Positions 45,655 through 57,439 of a DNA stretch of 64,000 nt are shown piece after piece. Where the stretch lies: contig OZ038529.1 in assembly GCA_964036665.1 (NCBI GenBank), forward strand, positions 868,001 to 932,000, read 5' to 3'. The position numbers were made by a program, and so were the translations under genes. Every line of letters begins with the position of its first letter. Position 1 is the stretch's first letter. The notes beneath the pieces are model-generated. The model had not been told where the DNA came from. It ran no database searches and saw nothing but the letters and a program-made list of their open reading frames with translations. The DNA comes from Gordius sp. MW1. Taxonomy: Eukaryota; Nematomorpha; Gordioida; Gordea; Gordiidae.

Positions 45655-45937
45655 TAATTGTCTAAGTTCTTTAATAATCCCAAGTTTTTAACTAAAGCTG
45701 TAGCTTCAATTCCTTTAATTTCTAATATGGATTATATATTGAATATATAATCTTCAATTGAATGCAATTCTGGATTGAATTCTTATAAAACAAATTGTGT
45801 CAAATAAAAATAAAGCATTCTAATATAAAATTATCCAGAGGATCTTCTAAAAGTAGCCAAGTATCAGCAAACGATTTGAAATTACATATTGGCTATATGA
45901 ATACCAAGTCTTTGTTTTAATAAAAAGGATAGGGAAT

Positions 45938-46107
45938 CATGGGCGTAGCCAGGGGATGGCAGGGAGGGGCAACTGCCCCCCTCTAAATCCAAAAATCCTT
46001 TAAAATTTAATATAATTATGGCTAAAATATCAAACAATTATCATTATCCCCCCCCAAAAAAAAATTATTATTGCCCGCCTCTAAATCCAACCCTAACTAC
46101 GCCCCTG
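45938..46107. mobile_element. hAT-type MITE, CATGGGCGTAGCC ends
   Basis: The ends are catgggcgtagccagggg and taactacgcccctg. The exact 8-bp duplication tagggaat lies at 45930-45937 and 46108-46115. Confidence 0.9.
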
Positions 46108-46269
46108 TAGGGAATGTTTAAACGGCGGAGAACGTCTTCATAACTTCTTTAAAAAGGGCAAAGTCTGTTGACCAAGGGTGTCCGAACACGAAACGTCAAA
46201 AGTTAGCTTATGGGCTTGTCTTGATATCGGATTTTGTTAGGCAGCAAAAATCGTCCTACTAGTTATAAC

Positions 46270-46962
46270 TAGAGCCCTGCAAAATGAAAATTTTTCTGCC
46301 CGAGCCCGGCCCGAGCCCGACGTCTCAGTTTTTATTTTGTCCGAGGCCCGAGCCCGAACGACTTTTTATTTTTGGGCTCGACCCGAGTCCAAGCCCGACC
46401 CAATTTTTCAAATAGAAAATTTAAAAAAAATATTTTAAAATTTTTGAAAATTATTTTACCATATAAATTACAGAAAGCATTAAATTGTTATTACTCGCTA
46501 GGATAAGTTTAAAATAAAATTTTCATTTTCACTCGCTACAATTTATTCAACTAAATGGATATCTAACTATTTAAAATATATTTACCTAACAGTTTCAGAA
46601 AAAACACTTTTTAAATTATTTCTTTATTGTAATTCTAATGTAACGGCTACTAGGAAATTTAAATACCAGAATAAGATTTGCAATTTAGGCCAAAATATTT
46701 TAATACACAGGGGAAAAAAGCTGACGTGGAAATATTATGTATGGTGTACGAAGATAATTTTTTAATATCTAGTTGAATGTGTTTAGATCATATTTTATAA
46801 AAGATTAGTTTGCCTTAGTCAATTCGGGGCGGGCTCGGGGGTCGTGCCTGACGCCTGAGCCCAGCCCGATTGTTTTATTAAATTATACCCGAGCCCGGCC
46901 CGAAGCCCGATTGGGTCGGGCTCGGGCCGGGTCGGGCTTCGGGCGGCCCGTGCAGGGCTCTA
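46270..46962. mobile_element. Non-autonomous hAT element, GCCCGGCCC-rich
   Basis: The inverted ends TAGAGCCCTGCA / TGCAGGGCTCTA are exact. The exact 8-bp duplication gttataac lies at 46262-46269 and 46963-46970. GC-rich subterminal segments (gcccgagcccggcccgagcc and gggctcgggccgggtcggg) are complementary. It is nested in a TAAGGGCTTGTCTT element. Confidence 0.94.
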
Positions 46963-47224
46963 GTTATAACATAGCCGTGTGTCAACTTCGAATTCACAGC
47001 AGATTTGCATTTCAGACGCATACCATAACAGCGATTTTGTAAGATGCAAAATTTTTTGTAAGCTTAGATGTTGTATGATTATTACGTTTTTAGGTATGAG
47101 CAAAGTTTGAATTTAATCAAAGGTGTTGAATTAAACTAATAAACTTTTTAACTAATTCATGGCTCTATGCCAGCCATTAATTTAATATATTTTAGCATAT
47201 ATAATACACAATTATTTATTATAA

Positions 47225-49145
47225 TAAACTATTAATAAACTCGGGCCTTCGGCCCTCGTGGGAAGGGGGAGAAGGGAAGGGAAGAGGGGAAGGGAAGGGG
47301 GGACGACTCATCTGTACTTCGTATAAATGTATCATATTTGCTATGCAATTTATGGGCGAGAAAGGTGGGAAGGGGCGAGAATGCCTATGGGGGGTATTAA
47401 ATGCCTAATGATTAATTAATTATTTATACAAATTTTCCATTATAGGCAAAATGTAATAAAGGCAAAATGTAATATAGGCAAGGGTTAGGGTTAGATTTAG
47501 TGTTTGCATCTAGTTGCGTATTACATTAGTTTTTATGGCCTTTAGTGATTATGGGTCTAACAAACATTATATTATAAAACAACACAATGTTAAGAATTTG
47601 CAGAATTGTTGGGAGAAATTTTTTGTAGAATTTGAACAATTTTTAATTAAAAAAATCAAAAATTTGGCCAATGGTCACTTTTTCTCTATTGGTCAGTACC
47701 AACAGATACTCTATAAGTCAATGATAGCCAAAAAAACGGAAAAAAAAATTTTGATGCTCACCTTGGGCAATGGTCATTTTTTTCCATTGGTCAGCAGCCA
47801 GGACACGGTAAAAGTGGATATAAATTCATAAGAGTAAAAAAAACGAAAAAAAAATTTTCGAATCACATTTTGGCCATTGGTCATTTTTTTCCATTGGTCA
47901 GCAGCCAGGACACGGTAAAAGTGGATATAAATTCATAATAGTCAAAAAAAAAACGAAAAAAAAGTTTTCGAATCACATTTTGGCCAATGGTCATTTTATT
48001 CCATTGGTCAGCAGCCAGCGGATGGCCAAAAAGTCATAATAGCAATGGTAGGAACAGGAACAATATAATAGTCAAAAAAAAACGAAAAAAATAATTTCGA
48101 TTCACATTTTGGCCAATGGTCATTTTTTCCATCGGTCAGGAGCCAGCGGACGGCCAAAAAGTCATAATAGCAATGGTAGTAACAGGAACAATCATAATAG
48201 TCAAAAAAAACGAAAAAAAAAACTCGGATTCACATTTTGGCCAATGGTCATCTTTTTCATTGGTCAGCAGCCAACGGACGGCCAAAAAGTCTTATTATCA
48301 ATGATAGTAACAAGAATAATCATAAGAGTCAAAAAAAACTCCGGGATTCTAACCCAAAAACTAGTTAAATTGCATAGCAATTAAAAGTAAACAACTTTTA
48401 TTTATGTTTAATATATAACATTGGTCAGCAGCCAGCGGACGGCCAAAAAGTCATAATAGCAATGGTAGAAACAGGAACAATCATAATAGTCAAAAAAAAA
48501 CGAAAAAAATAATTTCGATTCACATTTTGGCCAATGGTCATTTTTTTCATTGGTCAGCAGCCAGCGGACGGCCAAAAATTCTTATTATCAATGATAGTAA
48601 CAAGAACAATCATAAGAGTCAAAAAAACTCCGGGATTCTAACCCAAAAACTAGTTAAATTGCATAGCAACTAAAAAGTAAACAACTTTTATTTATGTTTA
48701 TTATATAACTAGTTAAATTGCATAGCATTAAAAGTAAACAACTTTTATCTGTTTATTATATAACTAGTTAAATTGCATAGCAATTAAAAGTAAACAACTT
48801 TTATTTATGTTTATGATATAACTAGTTAAATTGCATAGCAATTAAAAGTAAACAACTTTTATTTATGTTTATTATATAATAGATAATTTAACAAATCTTA
48901 TATATAACACACCGAGAGAGATAGAGATGAGGGGTGGGGCACCTATTATGCATTAATTCTAAAAATAACACAGCGAGGGAGATAGAGATGAGGGGTGGGG
49001 CACCTCTTTCTCATGCATAGCAATTAAAAATCGATAACCTAATATACCCAATGCAAATAGATAGGGTAACGGACAGACAACGGACGACGGACATCAACGG
49101 ACAACCAAAAACGAGCCCATAAATTGCATAGCAATTAAAATTAAT
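47225..49145. repeat. Composite tandem-repeat block 1
   Basis: The modules in order are as follows. A purine-rich start follows ggccttcggccctcgtgg (47243-47400). About eight units of 105-130 bp centred on ttggccaatggtcatttttt and ccattggtcagcagccag span 47665-48640. About five 60-bp units with agttaaattgcatagcaatt span 48640-48890. Two 60-bp units with gagatgaggggtggggcacc lie at 48905-49010. The end is caaaaacgagcccataaatt. The same start module, central units and end recur at 57.4-58.75 kb in the same orientation. Confidence 0.85.
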
Positions 49146-49593
49146 AATAACAATCGAGTTTGACCCATCAAATTGAATTTGATATTTGGACAAAGATAAA
49201 TTCGCGCAATTTGAATTTGAATCTAATATTAAGACAAGCCCTAAGGCGGGACTCCACATTTATTAACCTAACATTTTTCATTAATAATGCTTCTTATTTA
49301 TGACCTAGGGTTAAAAAATATCAAAACAAAAAAAATAAATCTAATACTTTTATATCCTTAATCACTTCGTGTTCATTAAGAATTTAGAATTTTTTTCAAA
49401 GAATTAGGAAGATTTTCCTTGAAAACATTCGGCACCATTTTCAATCTAACAGAAATCAAGCACGTTTATTGCTGAAGTTTAATCAAAAATCCCTTGCAGA
49501 TCTTTGACCATTTTAGGAAATCGCTATCGATGGTTTGATATTTTACTAGTTCCTTTTTGACACATTATAAGTTAATATATACTTTTGTATCAT

Positions 49594-49764
49594 CATGGAC
49601 GTAGCCAGCATAGGAATTAGAGGGGGGCAAAAATGATTTAGGGACGGGCAAAATTAACATTTGTTGAAATTTTAGCCATAATTTCAATAAATTTCAACAA
49701 TTTTTTGGATTTAGAGGGGGGCAGCCGCCCCTCCCTGCCCCCCCCCCCCCTAGCTACGCCAATG
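49594..49764. mobile_element. hAT-type MITE, CATGGGCGTAGCC family
   Basis: The ends are catggacgtagccagc and tagctacgccaatg. The flanking octamers tgtatcat and tgtaccat agree at seven positions. Confidence 0.85.
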
Positions 49765-49960
49765 TGTACCATATTATTATCGCATAATGCTTGCTTGATA
49801 CAATTTTAAGTGATGAAAAAATCAAAATTTATATATTTGTTGTTTGGTTTGAATTTTAACAGAGTTTGTGCACATGTAGTTTTTCACAAGATATAGCAAT
49901 TGATTTGTGGCATTGTTAACTTTACAAAAACATATACCTGAGAATTGGAGTGATCTATCT

Positions 49961-50688
49961 CAGTGATTCTTAACCTGGGGGTCGCGACCCGCTAGGGGTC
50001 GCGAGAAGTTTGCCGGGGGCCGCCAAATTTTTTTAGAATAAAAAAAAATATTTAGAAAAGCTTTAAAAAAATACTCACCAGGGGATTAGAACTCGTTGCC
50101 TTAAGATTCATTATTAGAATTAATAAATAATTGTAATTTAAAATCTTTGTTTAAAACTAAAAGTTTGCCGCAATTTTGGATACAAATTCGTGCAGAATAT
50201 CCTCCATTATTTTCAGCAGCAATTCAAAATTTGCTGCCTTTCGCTAGTACATATTTGTGTGAAGAAGGCTTCTCACCTATGGTGGATATAAAAACTAAAA
50301 ACGCTATCGATTGCGACTAGAATCCTGCATGAGGATAGCATTACAATCAATTGAACCAAGAATTAACAAATTGGCTGAAGATGTTCAGCAGCAGAAATCT
50401 CATTAAATATATCTGAATGCATATATTTTTTATTTTAAACATTGTTTTTATGTTTAATTATGAAGTTTTATGTTATTATTATTTCATTATCTATTTAAAT
50501 ATTAAATAGATAATGAAATAATAAAGTTGTGTTTTATGTTTATTATATAATAAAATGAAAAAATAATAGAAAATCAATATATTATAGATAATATAACAAA
50601 TATAAATTATTATGAAAATATGGGGGGGGCCGCAAACAAATTATAAAATATTTGGGGGCCGCGTGTATAAAAAGGTTAAGAACCACTG
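49961..50688 (+). mobile_element. hAT element with residual transposase
   Basis: The ends cagtgattcttaacctgggg and, inverted, cagtggttcttaaccttttt are flanked by an exact 8-bp duplication atctatct (49953-49960 and 50689-50696). Next to the ends are gggtcgcgaccc and gggggccgcg segments. The element keeps only the C-terminal end of a transposase, so it is an internally deleted copy. Confidence 0.94.
50167..50405 (+). pseudogene. hAT transposase C-terminal dimerisation region, frameshifted
   Basis: The first frame reads FWIQIRAEYPPLFSAAIQNL and then STYLCEEGFS, the hallmark of the hAT C-terminal dimerisation domain. After a frame change near 50310 the next frame reads YRLRLESCMRIALQSIEPRI and ends at a stop after KSH. 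The order matches hAT transposase C-termini. Nothing upstream of it remains. Confidence 0.85.
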
Positions 50689-51056
50689 ATCTATCTGCAT
50701 AAAACTGAAATGATTGAGTTCAAATTTTGAAATGCTATAAAATCTAAAGTTATTATTCATATGACTTGAAATTAAGTTTGGTAATGTAAACTAATAGAAT
50801 CTGATTAGCAAAAAATGGGTTTTTATTTATATTTCTCTATTGTTTGAAATAGACTTTTTGAATTTCAATTTGCGATTTTATTTAGCTGATTTGCTCTAGC
50901 ATTTTTAACCACAAGTTTTACGGTTTAGTTGACATTAGATTCATGACTAATAACTATGATAATAAAATAAATGTGAGATTATTAAACTAATTATATAAAA
51001 TGACAAAATTACTTTAATAGCCTAGACTATCCAAAAAATTTTCGGCGAGCAAGCAA

Positions 51057-51206
51057 CTGCCCTAATTAGGGCAGGGGGTCCGGCTGCCCCCCTCTGGCTA
51101 ATTAGGGGGGGGGCAAACATTTTTTTTTTTAATTTTTAAAGGTTTTTGTATTAAAATTTGTTTTTTCAAAATTAGGGGGGCGTGCCCCCTCCTGGGTACG
51201 CCCATG
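51057..51206. mobile_element. hAT-type MITE relic, CATGGGCGTACGC family
   Basis: The right end cctgggtacgcccatg is intact. The left end has been replaced by a duplicated ctaattagggcaggggg / ctaattagggggggggc segment. The internal gtttttgtattaaaatttg block matches other copies. Confidence 0.7.
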
Positions 51207-52029
51207 AATCAATTTTATTTATTTTTCAAGCTCTTTCACATAAAATAACAAAAATACCTCAAAACTTTTTACATTTTTTTGTTTCAATACTATTCATCCG
51301 ATGAAAGTTGTCGTTTTTAGACGTGATTTCCATGATAAAAAGTAAAAATTTATCAGAATCAATCCTCTATTTCTTTAAAATCATGATCGCATAGAGCAGT
51401 TTTTGAAAATTAAGCACTCACGCTGCGATGCAACTAATTAATCGCAACAATAAGACGTTGTCTTTTGTCAAAATGAGAGTTTTCGCTGCTTAAAAGTTCT
51501 TTTCGGGAGTCAATACCTTTAAAATTTTATTTCTTGACAATTTTGAATAATCTTAAACATTCCCTTTTAAAAATTCATTTATTCTTTTCCTATCTCTTGC
51601 AAAGTTTTTTCGCCATTACAATTATCCTTTTTCCATGAGCAATAATTTAAAAAGTCTGATTGCAACCATCGTTTACAATTTTTTAATTTACCACTTCAAA
51701 ATTTATAAAAGTTAGATTTATATATTAATTTTATTCATCCGAAATAGTTAATATTTTATCATTGTTTGACACACCACAGTTATAAAGTTTGTAGAGACAT
51801 TATGCAAATTAAAATTAAAGGCAGACGATAAATTCACGTGATTAAATGAGCGCTTGGGATTGGTAATTGCAGAGAGAGCAAAACAATTCAATTTTGAATT
51901 TCACGGAAAGCGCAAACGTGTTTGCTTTAATGCATATGTGATAAGCAGGCAATTTAATATATTTTTTATATACTCTATCATAGCTTCTTGAATATATTTA
52001 AAAAAATAGAACTTATTCCATTTTACATA

Positions 52030-55000
52030 ATGTATAACTTACACCATTTATTGCTAAACTTATTATGTTATTTACTCACTTCATCCTTAAACTTTCAGCG
52101 GTGTGTATGGAAATTCTCACCGAAAATTTTAACTGATACCGCTTCGCTGAAACTATACAATTACTATTTAGAACATTATTTATTTCCCGAAAGATTTAAC
52201 GAAACGACATATATTAGTTTGGATAGCATTGCAAATGCCTTTGATTTCAATGTAACCAAACATGATGTCATATATATAGAATTGACCGTGGAATGTAATG
52301 ACCGTGTATTGTCGGAAGGCCTGTCGAGAAAACTCTTTTACAACGGCCTAGATCCATCCCTCATACTTGATTATGAATACTTATTAAAGCAAGGTGTTGA
52401 TTATGGTCCAGTTTATTTGGAGTATGTAGGCTGCCCTAAACCTGTTTACGAGGAGGGAAGCGATGTAATATCATCCGTAAAATGGAATTTCCCTATTCCT
52501 TACTTTGAAGGTGGAGTCACTTCTCGCATGCATTTTAAAATTAGGGATAGTAACAGTGAGATCGACAATTTTCAATATATACAAATCGGTGAAATATTAT
52601 TTTTGATCAAGGACCAAGTTGTTGACATAAGTGAAGCCTCAAAAGTTATAATCGACGAGAAAACACTTTTCAAAAGGCTGAAACAAATTTATGGCAGCCT
52701 TGATATAACTGCGCTATATAAAAGTGATATTAAGATTCGATACGTCCCAGAAATTTCATCTTTTCACACCATAACCGGTATTTTGACAGATACCATAATA
52801 ATTACCAATCAAGATTACGCATCTTTCTTCGGGTTTAACTTGTCATCAATGCCCCGACCTCATGACATATTGTGTCCAATTTCCTTTAAAGCATCCAACG
52901 CTAAATCCTTTTGGATTTACGACTCTCTGTGCTGGTCCAAGCGAATGTTTATAGCCACGTCACATGGCCTTTACCTTACACCCCCTGATATTTTCCAAAT
53001 CAACAATACGACAGCTAATTACGATCTCTTGCCCATGTCAGTCCCTATATTGAGTCAATGTATCGTGAAGTTATCGATGTCAGAAAACTTTCGATCACCT
53101 AAGATGAGTGTAGTTGCTTTGTCGTTAGGGGCGGGATTTAATATAATTCTGTGGATATGTGATCCTAGGCAAGAATGCTTATTGGGAACGTTTAATCGTG
53201 TAACCGTTGACCTTTTGGGTAGTCTTAAAAAGGTTACATTGATGGGTAAAATTTCTTCGGTACAAGTGTTAGATATGGCTGTATCGTCAAACCAAATTGT
53301 TTCCATATGCATTTTGATCAAAATGATGTTTAATAATTCCATGGAAGCTTCTCGAACGGCTATAATAAATGTCGTAGAAACTATTTATTCCTTCGAGTAT
53401 ACCATCAACGTGCTCCCTTCTTACAGGTATCATGTTTCATGTGGGCCCAATTGTAAATAAACATTATTTATAAACATGTCTAATTTATGTTATGTAGGAA
53501 AATGAAGATATTAAATCCTGGATTCTCTATAATAACCGAAACCATGAGCCAAACGAAAGAACCCGCTAATCAGTCATATTACAGCGTAAGCGATGACGGC
53601 TTGACTAAAATCGTACCTTGCAATTATACCAAAATTTTGTATCCATCCATCACTAGCGAAAGGTTGTATTTGCTAGGCAATTACTACGCTGAAACGTGGG
53701 ACGCGGGGAAAACTATAATATTTTTCGACGAGTACAGAGATCCAGAAAGTGGATTTCGTATCCTAAAACCAAATGTAACCAGTACAAAATTGGAGAATGT
53801 TAGCACTATCACATCATTCGCCACATACGGTGTTAAAGGGTTTCAAGCTTTTCTTAACTCCGATAACGAGCTTTGGTTTACATCTTTGCACACTGATAAG
53901 GTGAAAAGACTCAGACCATCGATCGGTTGGGAATTATTTAAGGACGACGGATGTTCACAGATGGCTACCACTGTTTGTTTGGAACGGAGTCCTGAATTTT
54001 ACAAGCAAAATTTATCATCGCTGGTAAATGACTTTGGAGCAAATATTGTGATGATTACACCATTGTTCCTAAACTTCGACGTTCATGGAGTTCTATACGA
54101 GATAGTTGCTTGGATAAAAATAACAAAAGATAAAGGCGTTCATAGCTATGAATTTGAGAAATTGTCTAAACGACGTATTAATTATTCTGCTCTCATGCAC
54201 GCATCTTCATTTAGTCACGTTAAATATCTAAATACCTATGAGCGCTCGCGATCGAACAACAAATTAACGAAAAAAGAAAGATTCACCTTATGCCCTTTCG
54301 ATCAGTACAAGTTTACTTTTAAAAATATTCATACCTATGAAAGAAAGACGCGTTACGTTTTCCGTCCTCCCAGGATTATGCAGTTTGGAAGCCACCAGAG
54401 TCAAATGGCGTTTGTTCATTACCATTCACTCTCGCATTACATAGTTACGGAGGACATTACATACCATAATCCTTACATCAAAAAGTATGTGTCCACATTG
54501 GAAAAATGGATCCTTGCAGAAGAACCTAAGTTTGTTTCTACTACTTACTGGCACGCTTATTTAGTTGAAAAGGCAGGGTATGAAATCAACGAATCTACTT
54601 ATTTTGCTCCGCGGTACTACTACACCTATAGAGACATTATCAATTATGAAGCGCCATCTGTTATGTCGGACAAAAAGTTGCCTAATGTTAATATAGCCAT
54701 TATTGTTAAACCTATAGATGTATTTTATTCCCTTAAAATATTTAATGGCCGTCGAGGTGATTTCAATAGTGAGATGGTTTAGGTCATCCATGTCGTAAAT
54801 AATGAATTTTTTTCTGTCAAATGATACAGCTGTTTTATTTCTAATTTCCAAGTTAGAATTGAGACTATTACATATATTAAGTCATTTAAATAATAGTTTG
54901 TATAAGGTTATGACCTATTAAATATAAAGAGGAAATTACCATGTTTTGTTAAAGACAGTATTAGGTATTTGGGACCTTGGGCAGTGCTTGAAGAGTGCAA

Positions 55001-56681
55001 CAGGGTCTGGGCACATGTAATCTTATGCAAAGCAAAAACCGTTTAATCAAAAGAATAAGATTTAACTATATGTTTTCCGTTTTCATTACGACCTAAGGGA
55101 TCGGCTAAATTCTTGCATTTTGTTATATGCAAAGAGTTCCCATTATGTTTACAAAGATTGATGGAAAATCCAATATATGTCGTGAATACCCAGTTGGTAG
55201 AGTATTAGAGTTTGTTGACACTTGGTGTTAGCTTGAATTGTTCTTCAAATAGCTCGACTTAAGTAATTTCAAGCTTCTTCGTGACTTCATTATTTGATGA
55301 GGTTGTTTAGGTGATGAGACATGTTTAAAATTGCTGCCAAAGACTTCTTATTTTATTAATCATTTTCGCAAGAGTTAAAAGCGTTTGCAAATTATTACCT
55401 AATGTTTTTATCATATTAATAGGTCATTTATTTAGACAAGGAAGACGTTTTTGAATTTGTCATGCATATAAACTTTGGTGAAATGTTGGATAAAGATAGT
55501 TTGGAAAACATTGATAAAACCGAAGTAGATTATCGGCTGTCCGTGGATGGTGTAATCGATGTTGATTCTAACAAAACCATTAGAACTACAGACGGTGTTT
55601 TAGAAATATGGGTAGGTAAAATAATACTAACATTTTTGAATCTTTTATTCTCATTCAGATTAAGCTTTTGTGCTTGCGTGAACAAATGGCATATCATCAA
55701 CATAGTCCAGGACAATTTCTTATTCCTATCACCTTTTCTTTAACTATACGCGGTAGCGAAACAACGTGCTTTGATGAACAAGACACTAGGTCGGAGCAGA
55801 CATTCAATCTCAAAGGTACCGAAAATATGCTGGTTATGGTTGGTTGTCCTCCCAAAATGGCTTTAGTATTCGATTGGAATACTACGCGATCTAACATCAA
55901 GAAATTTCGAGAGTGTCCCAACAGTAATTATACAGGCTACGGAGTTTTAATCCCTTGTTTACATTTTTATCAAGAATTCAAACCTTATTTTACGGTTGTT
56001 GATTATGTTGCTGGGGAATCTACCCCCTATACCGGTAATTATATGTTCACTATCATTGGTGGTTCGTTCAAATATTCAAAATCTTATTCAAAATATCCTT
56101 ATCCTAAAGAATCTTATGATTTTGTCGATCCTTTGGAGTCAGACCAAGACCAAAGGGTGCACATCTACAGTGACAGTGAAAGATCTCTTTATAATTGGCA
56201 AAATCATACGGCACAAACATTAATTTGGGCCACAAATCTATCGGAGTCAGAGCTGAATTATGTCGTGAATGATCGAAACATCATCGAAGAGATAAATGAC
56301 TCATTAATTTCAAATAATTCTATCGATAGCGATCACACTCAAACTTACATCCCCGTGTTTTCCGCAAATACTGGTTTTTCCATTAAATGGCTATGTCAAC
56401 TACATAGCCCTTGTGGAAATCGAGTTAAAACACAAATTCCTTATAATCCAGAATATTTTGCGATCATAGAAATAAGTAATAAGGGATTGGATCCAGCAAC
56501 TTATTGTGACTACACCATGAGGTTTGTCCTACATTTACACGGGATACCCTTTAGTAACGATCGCAAATCCTGGATAATATTGGTAGTGTTTTCAACACTC
56601 TACGCCCTCATTATTTCGTTTTTACTAATATTCATAGTGATATGTGAAATGTGCTTGAAAAAATTTGTTATCGTTTTATAA
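52030..56681 (+). CDS. CATSPERB: CatSper channel auxiliary subunit beta-like, four exons read
   Basis: The readable exons are 52030-53426, 53498-54768, 55436-55611 and 55659-56681, all with GT-AG borders and matching phases (about 1288 residues; human CATSPERB is about 1116). An in-frame ATG at 52030 precedes a hydrophobic, signal-peptide-like stretch (LLLNLLCYLL). An acceptor-like site at 52098-52100 leaves open an upstream first exon instead. The C-terminal third gives the family call: MLVMVGCPPKMALVFDWN, WLCQLHSPCG, and ISNKGLDPATYCDYTMRF before LHLHGIPFS, one membrane segment (WIILVVFSTLYALIISFLLI) and a short basic tail. CATSPERB is a large-ectodomain subunit of the sperm-tail calcium channel (family knowledge). 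AATAAA directly follows the stop. The exon 2 donor could instead be 54756. Confidence 0.8.
53427..53497 (+). other. Intron 1 of the CatSper beta-like gene
   Basis: A 71-bp intron joins tac-ag to g-aaa, giving an arginine codon across the junction. Reading through it would stop at 53458. Its small size contrasts with the multi-kilobase DGK introns. Confidence 0.85.
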
Positions 56682-56686
56682 ATAAA
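56680..56686 (+). terminator. Polyadenylation signal of the CatSper beta-like gene
   Basis: AATAAA overlaps the TAA stop of the last exon. Confidence 0.6.
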
Positions 56687-56999
56687 CATTATGCTTAAAC
56701 ATTGTTTAAGTTGTAAAAATGGACATATTTTATAGACACCTTTCATTGTATAGCCTATTATATTAACAAATAAGATAGTTTAAAAGAAATGTACTTTGTT
56801 TAGTTCAATTTTAAAATAAATTTAGGAATTATTTGTTAGTAGATAAAATTACTCATTGTTTGAAAATTTGTTCTTAATAAGGACATATTTCAAAAATAGC
56901 TTTAATAGAAATAAATAACGATATAGTTCATGTCATTTATACCTTATTTTTATTCAAATTAATTAATAAAAGTATCACATGGGTAAAATTCATTTGTAA

Positions 57000-57420
57000 A
57001 TAAGATACTACAAAAGAAAACGCGTTAAAAGCCAATTGGATGTCATTGATCCGTGTATGGAATTCGTGTTGGTTTTGACGATTTCCATAGTGATTTTTGC
57101 CTGGTGTAGAAGGATTCCTTAGGTTCTATAGAAGAATTCGTCATCGCTTTCCCGATTTGTTTGAGGAAAGCGAGAGCCTCTGAAACTAGGTTGCCAATAG
57201 TGGTAGCCACCACGGGGATGAAAACTGTATTACTGAGAGTGGAATATTTTTCGCCCTTTTTCCTCTCTGCCTTGATTAAGGTCAGGGGAAGAGTTTGAGG
57301 GGCGAAGATGTCGGTCGACCGTAGTAAAACCCAAGTGAGATTTAGACCGCGGGACCAAGGTATGAGCGTTAGCCCGTCTGGTCTTTTCCCGTCGGGCGTA
57401 CTGAGGCCGACAGGCTCATA
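57000..57420 (-). pseudogene. Non-LTR retrotransposon C-terminal fragment
   Basis: The minus-strand frame reads TPDGKRPDGLTLIPWSRGLN, then FIPVVATTIGNLVSEAL and FLKQIGKAM. It corresponds to the RPDG...PW region of the 25141-25915 copy and to the VVATTIG...KQIGKAI copy at 63116. A frame change near 57060 precedes the shared 3' segment ggatcaatga. Confidence 0.75.
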
Positions 57421-57439
57421 GTTTAATTAAATTATAAAT

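Noticed and set aside
47480..47510. gggttagggttag, like telomeric TTAGGG
   Set aside because: It is only two units long and internal to the block, so there is no evidence of a telomere or interstitial telomeric array.
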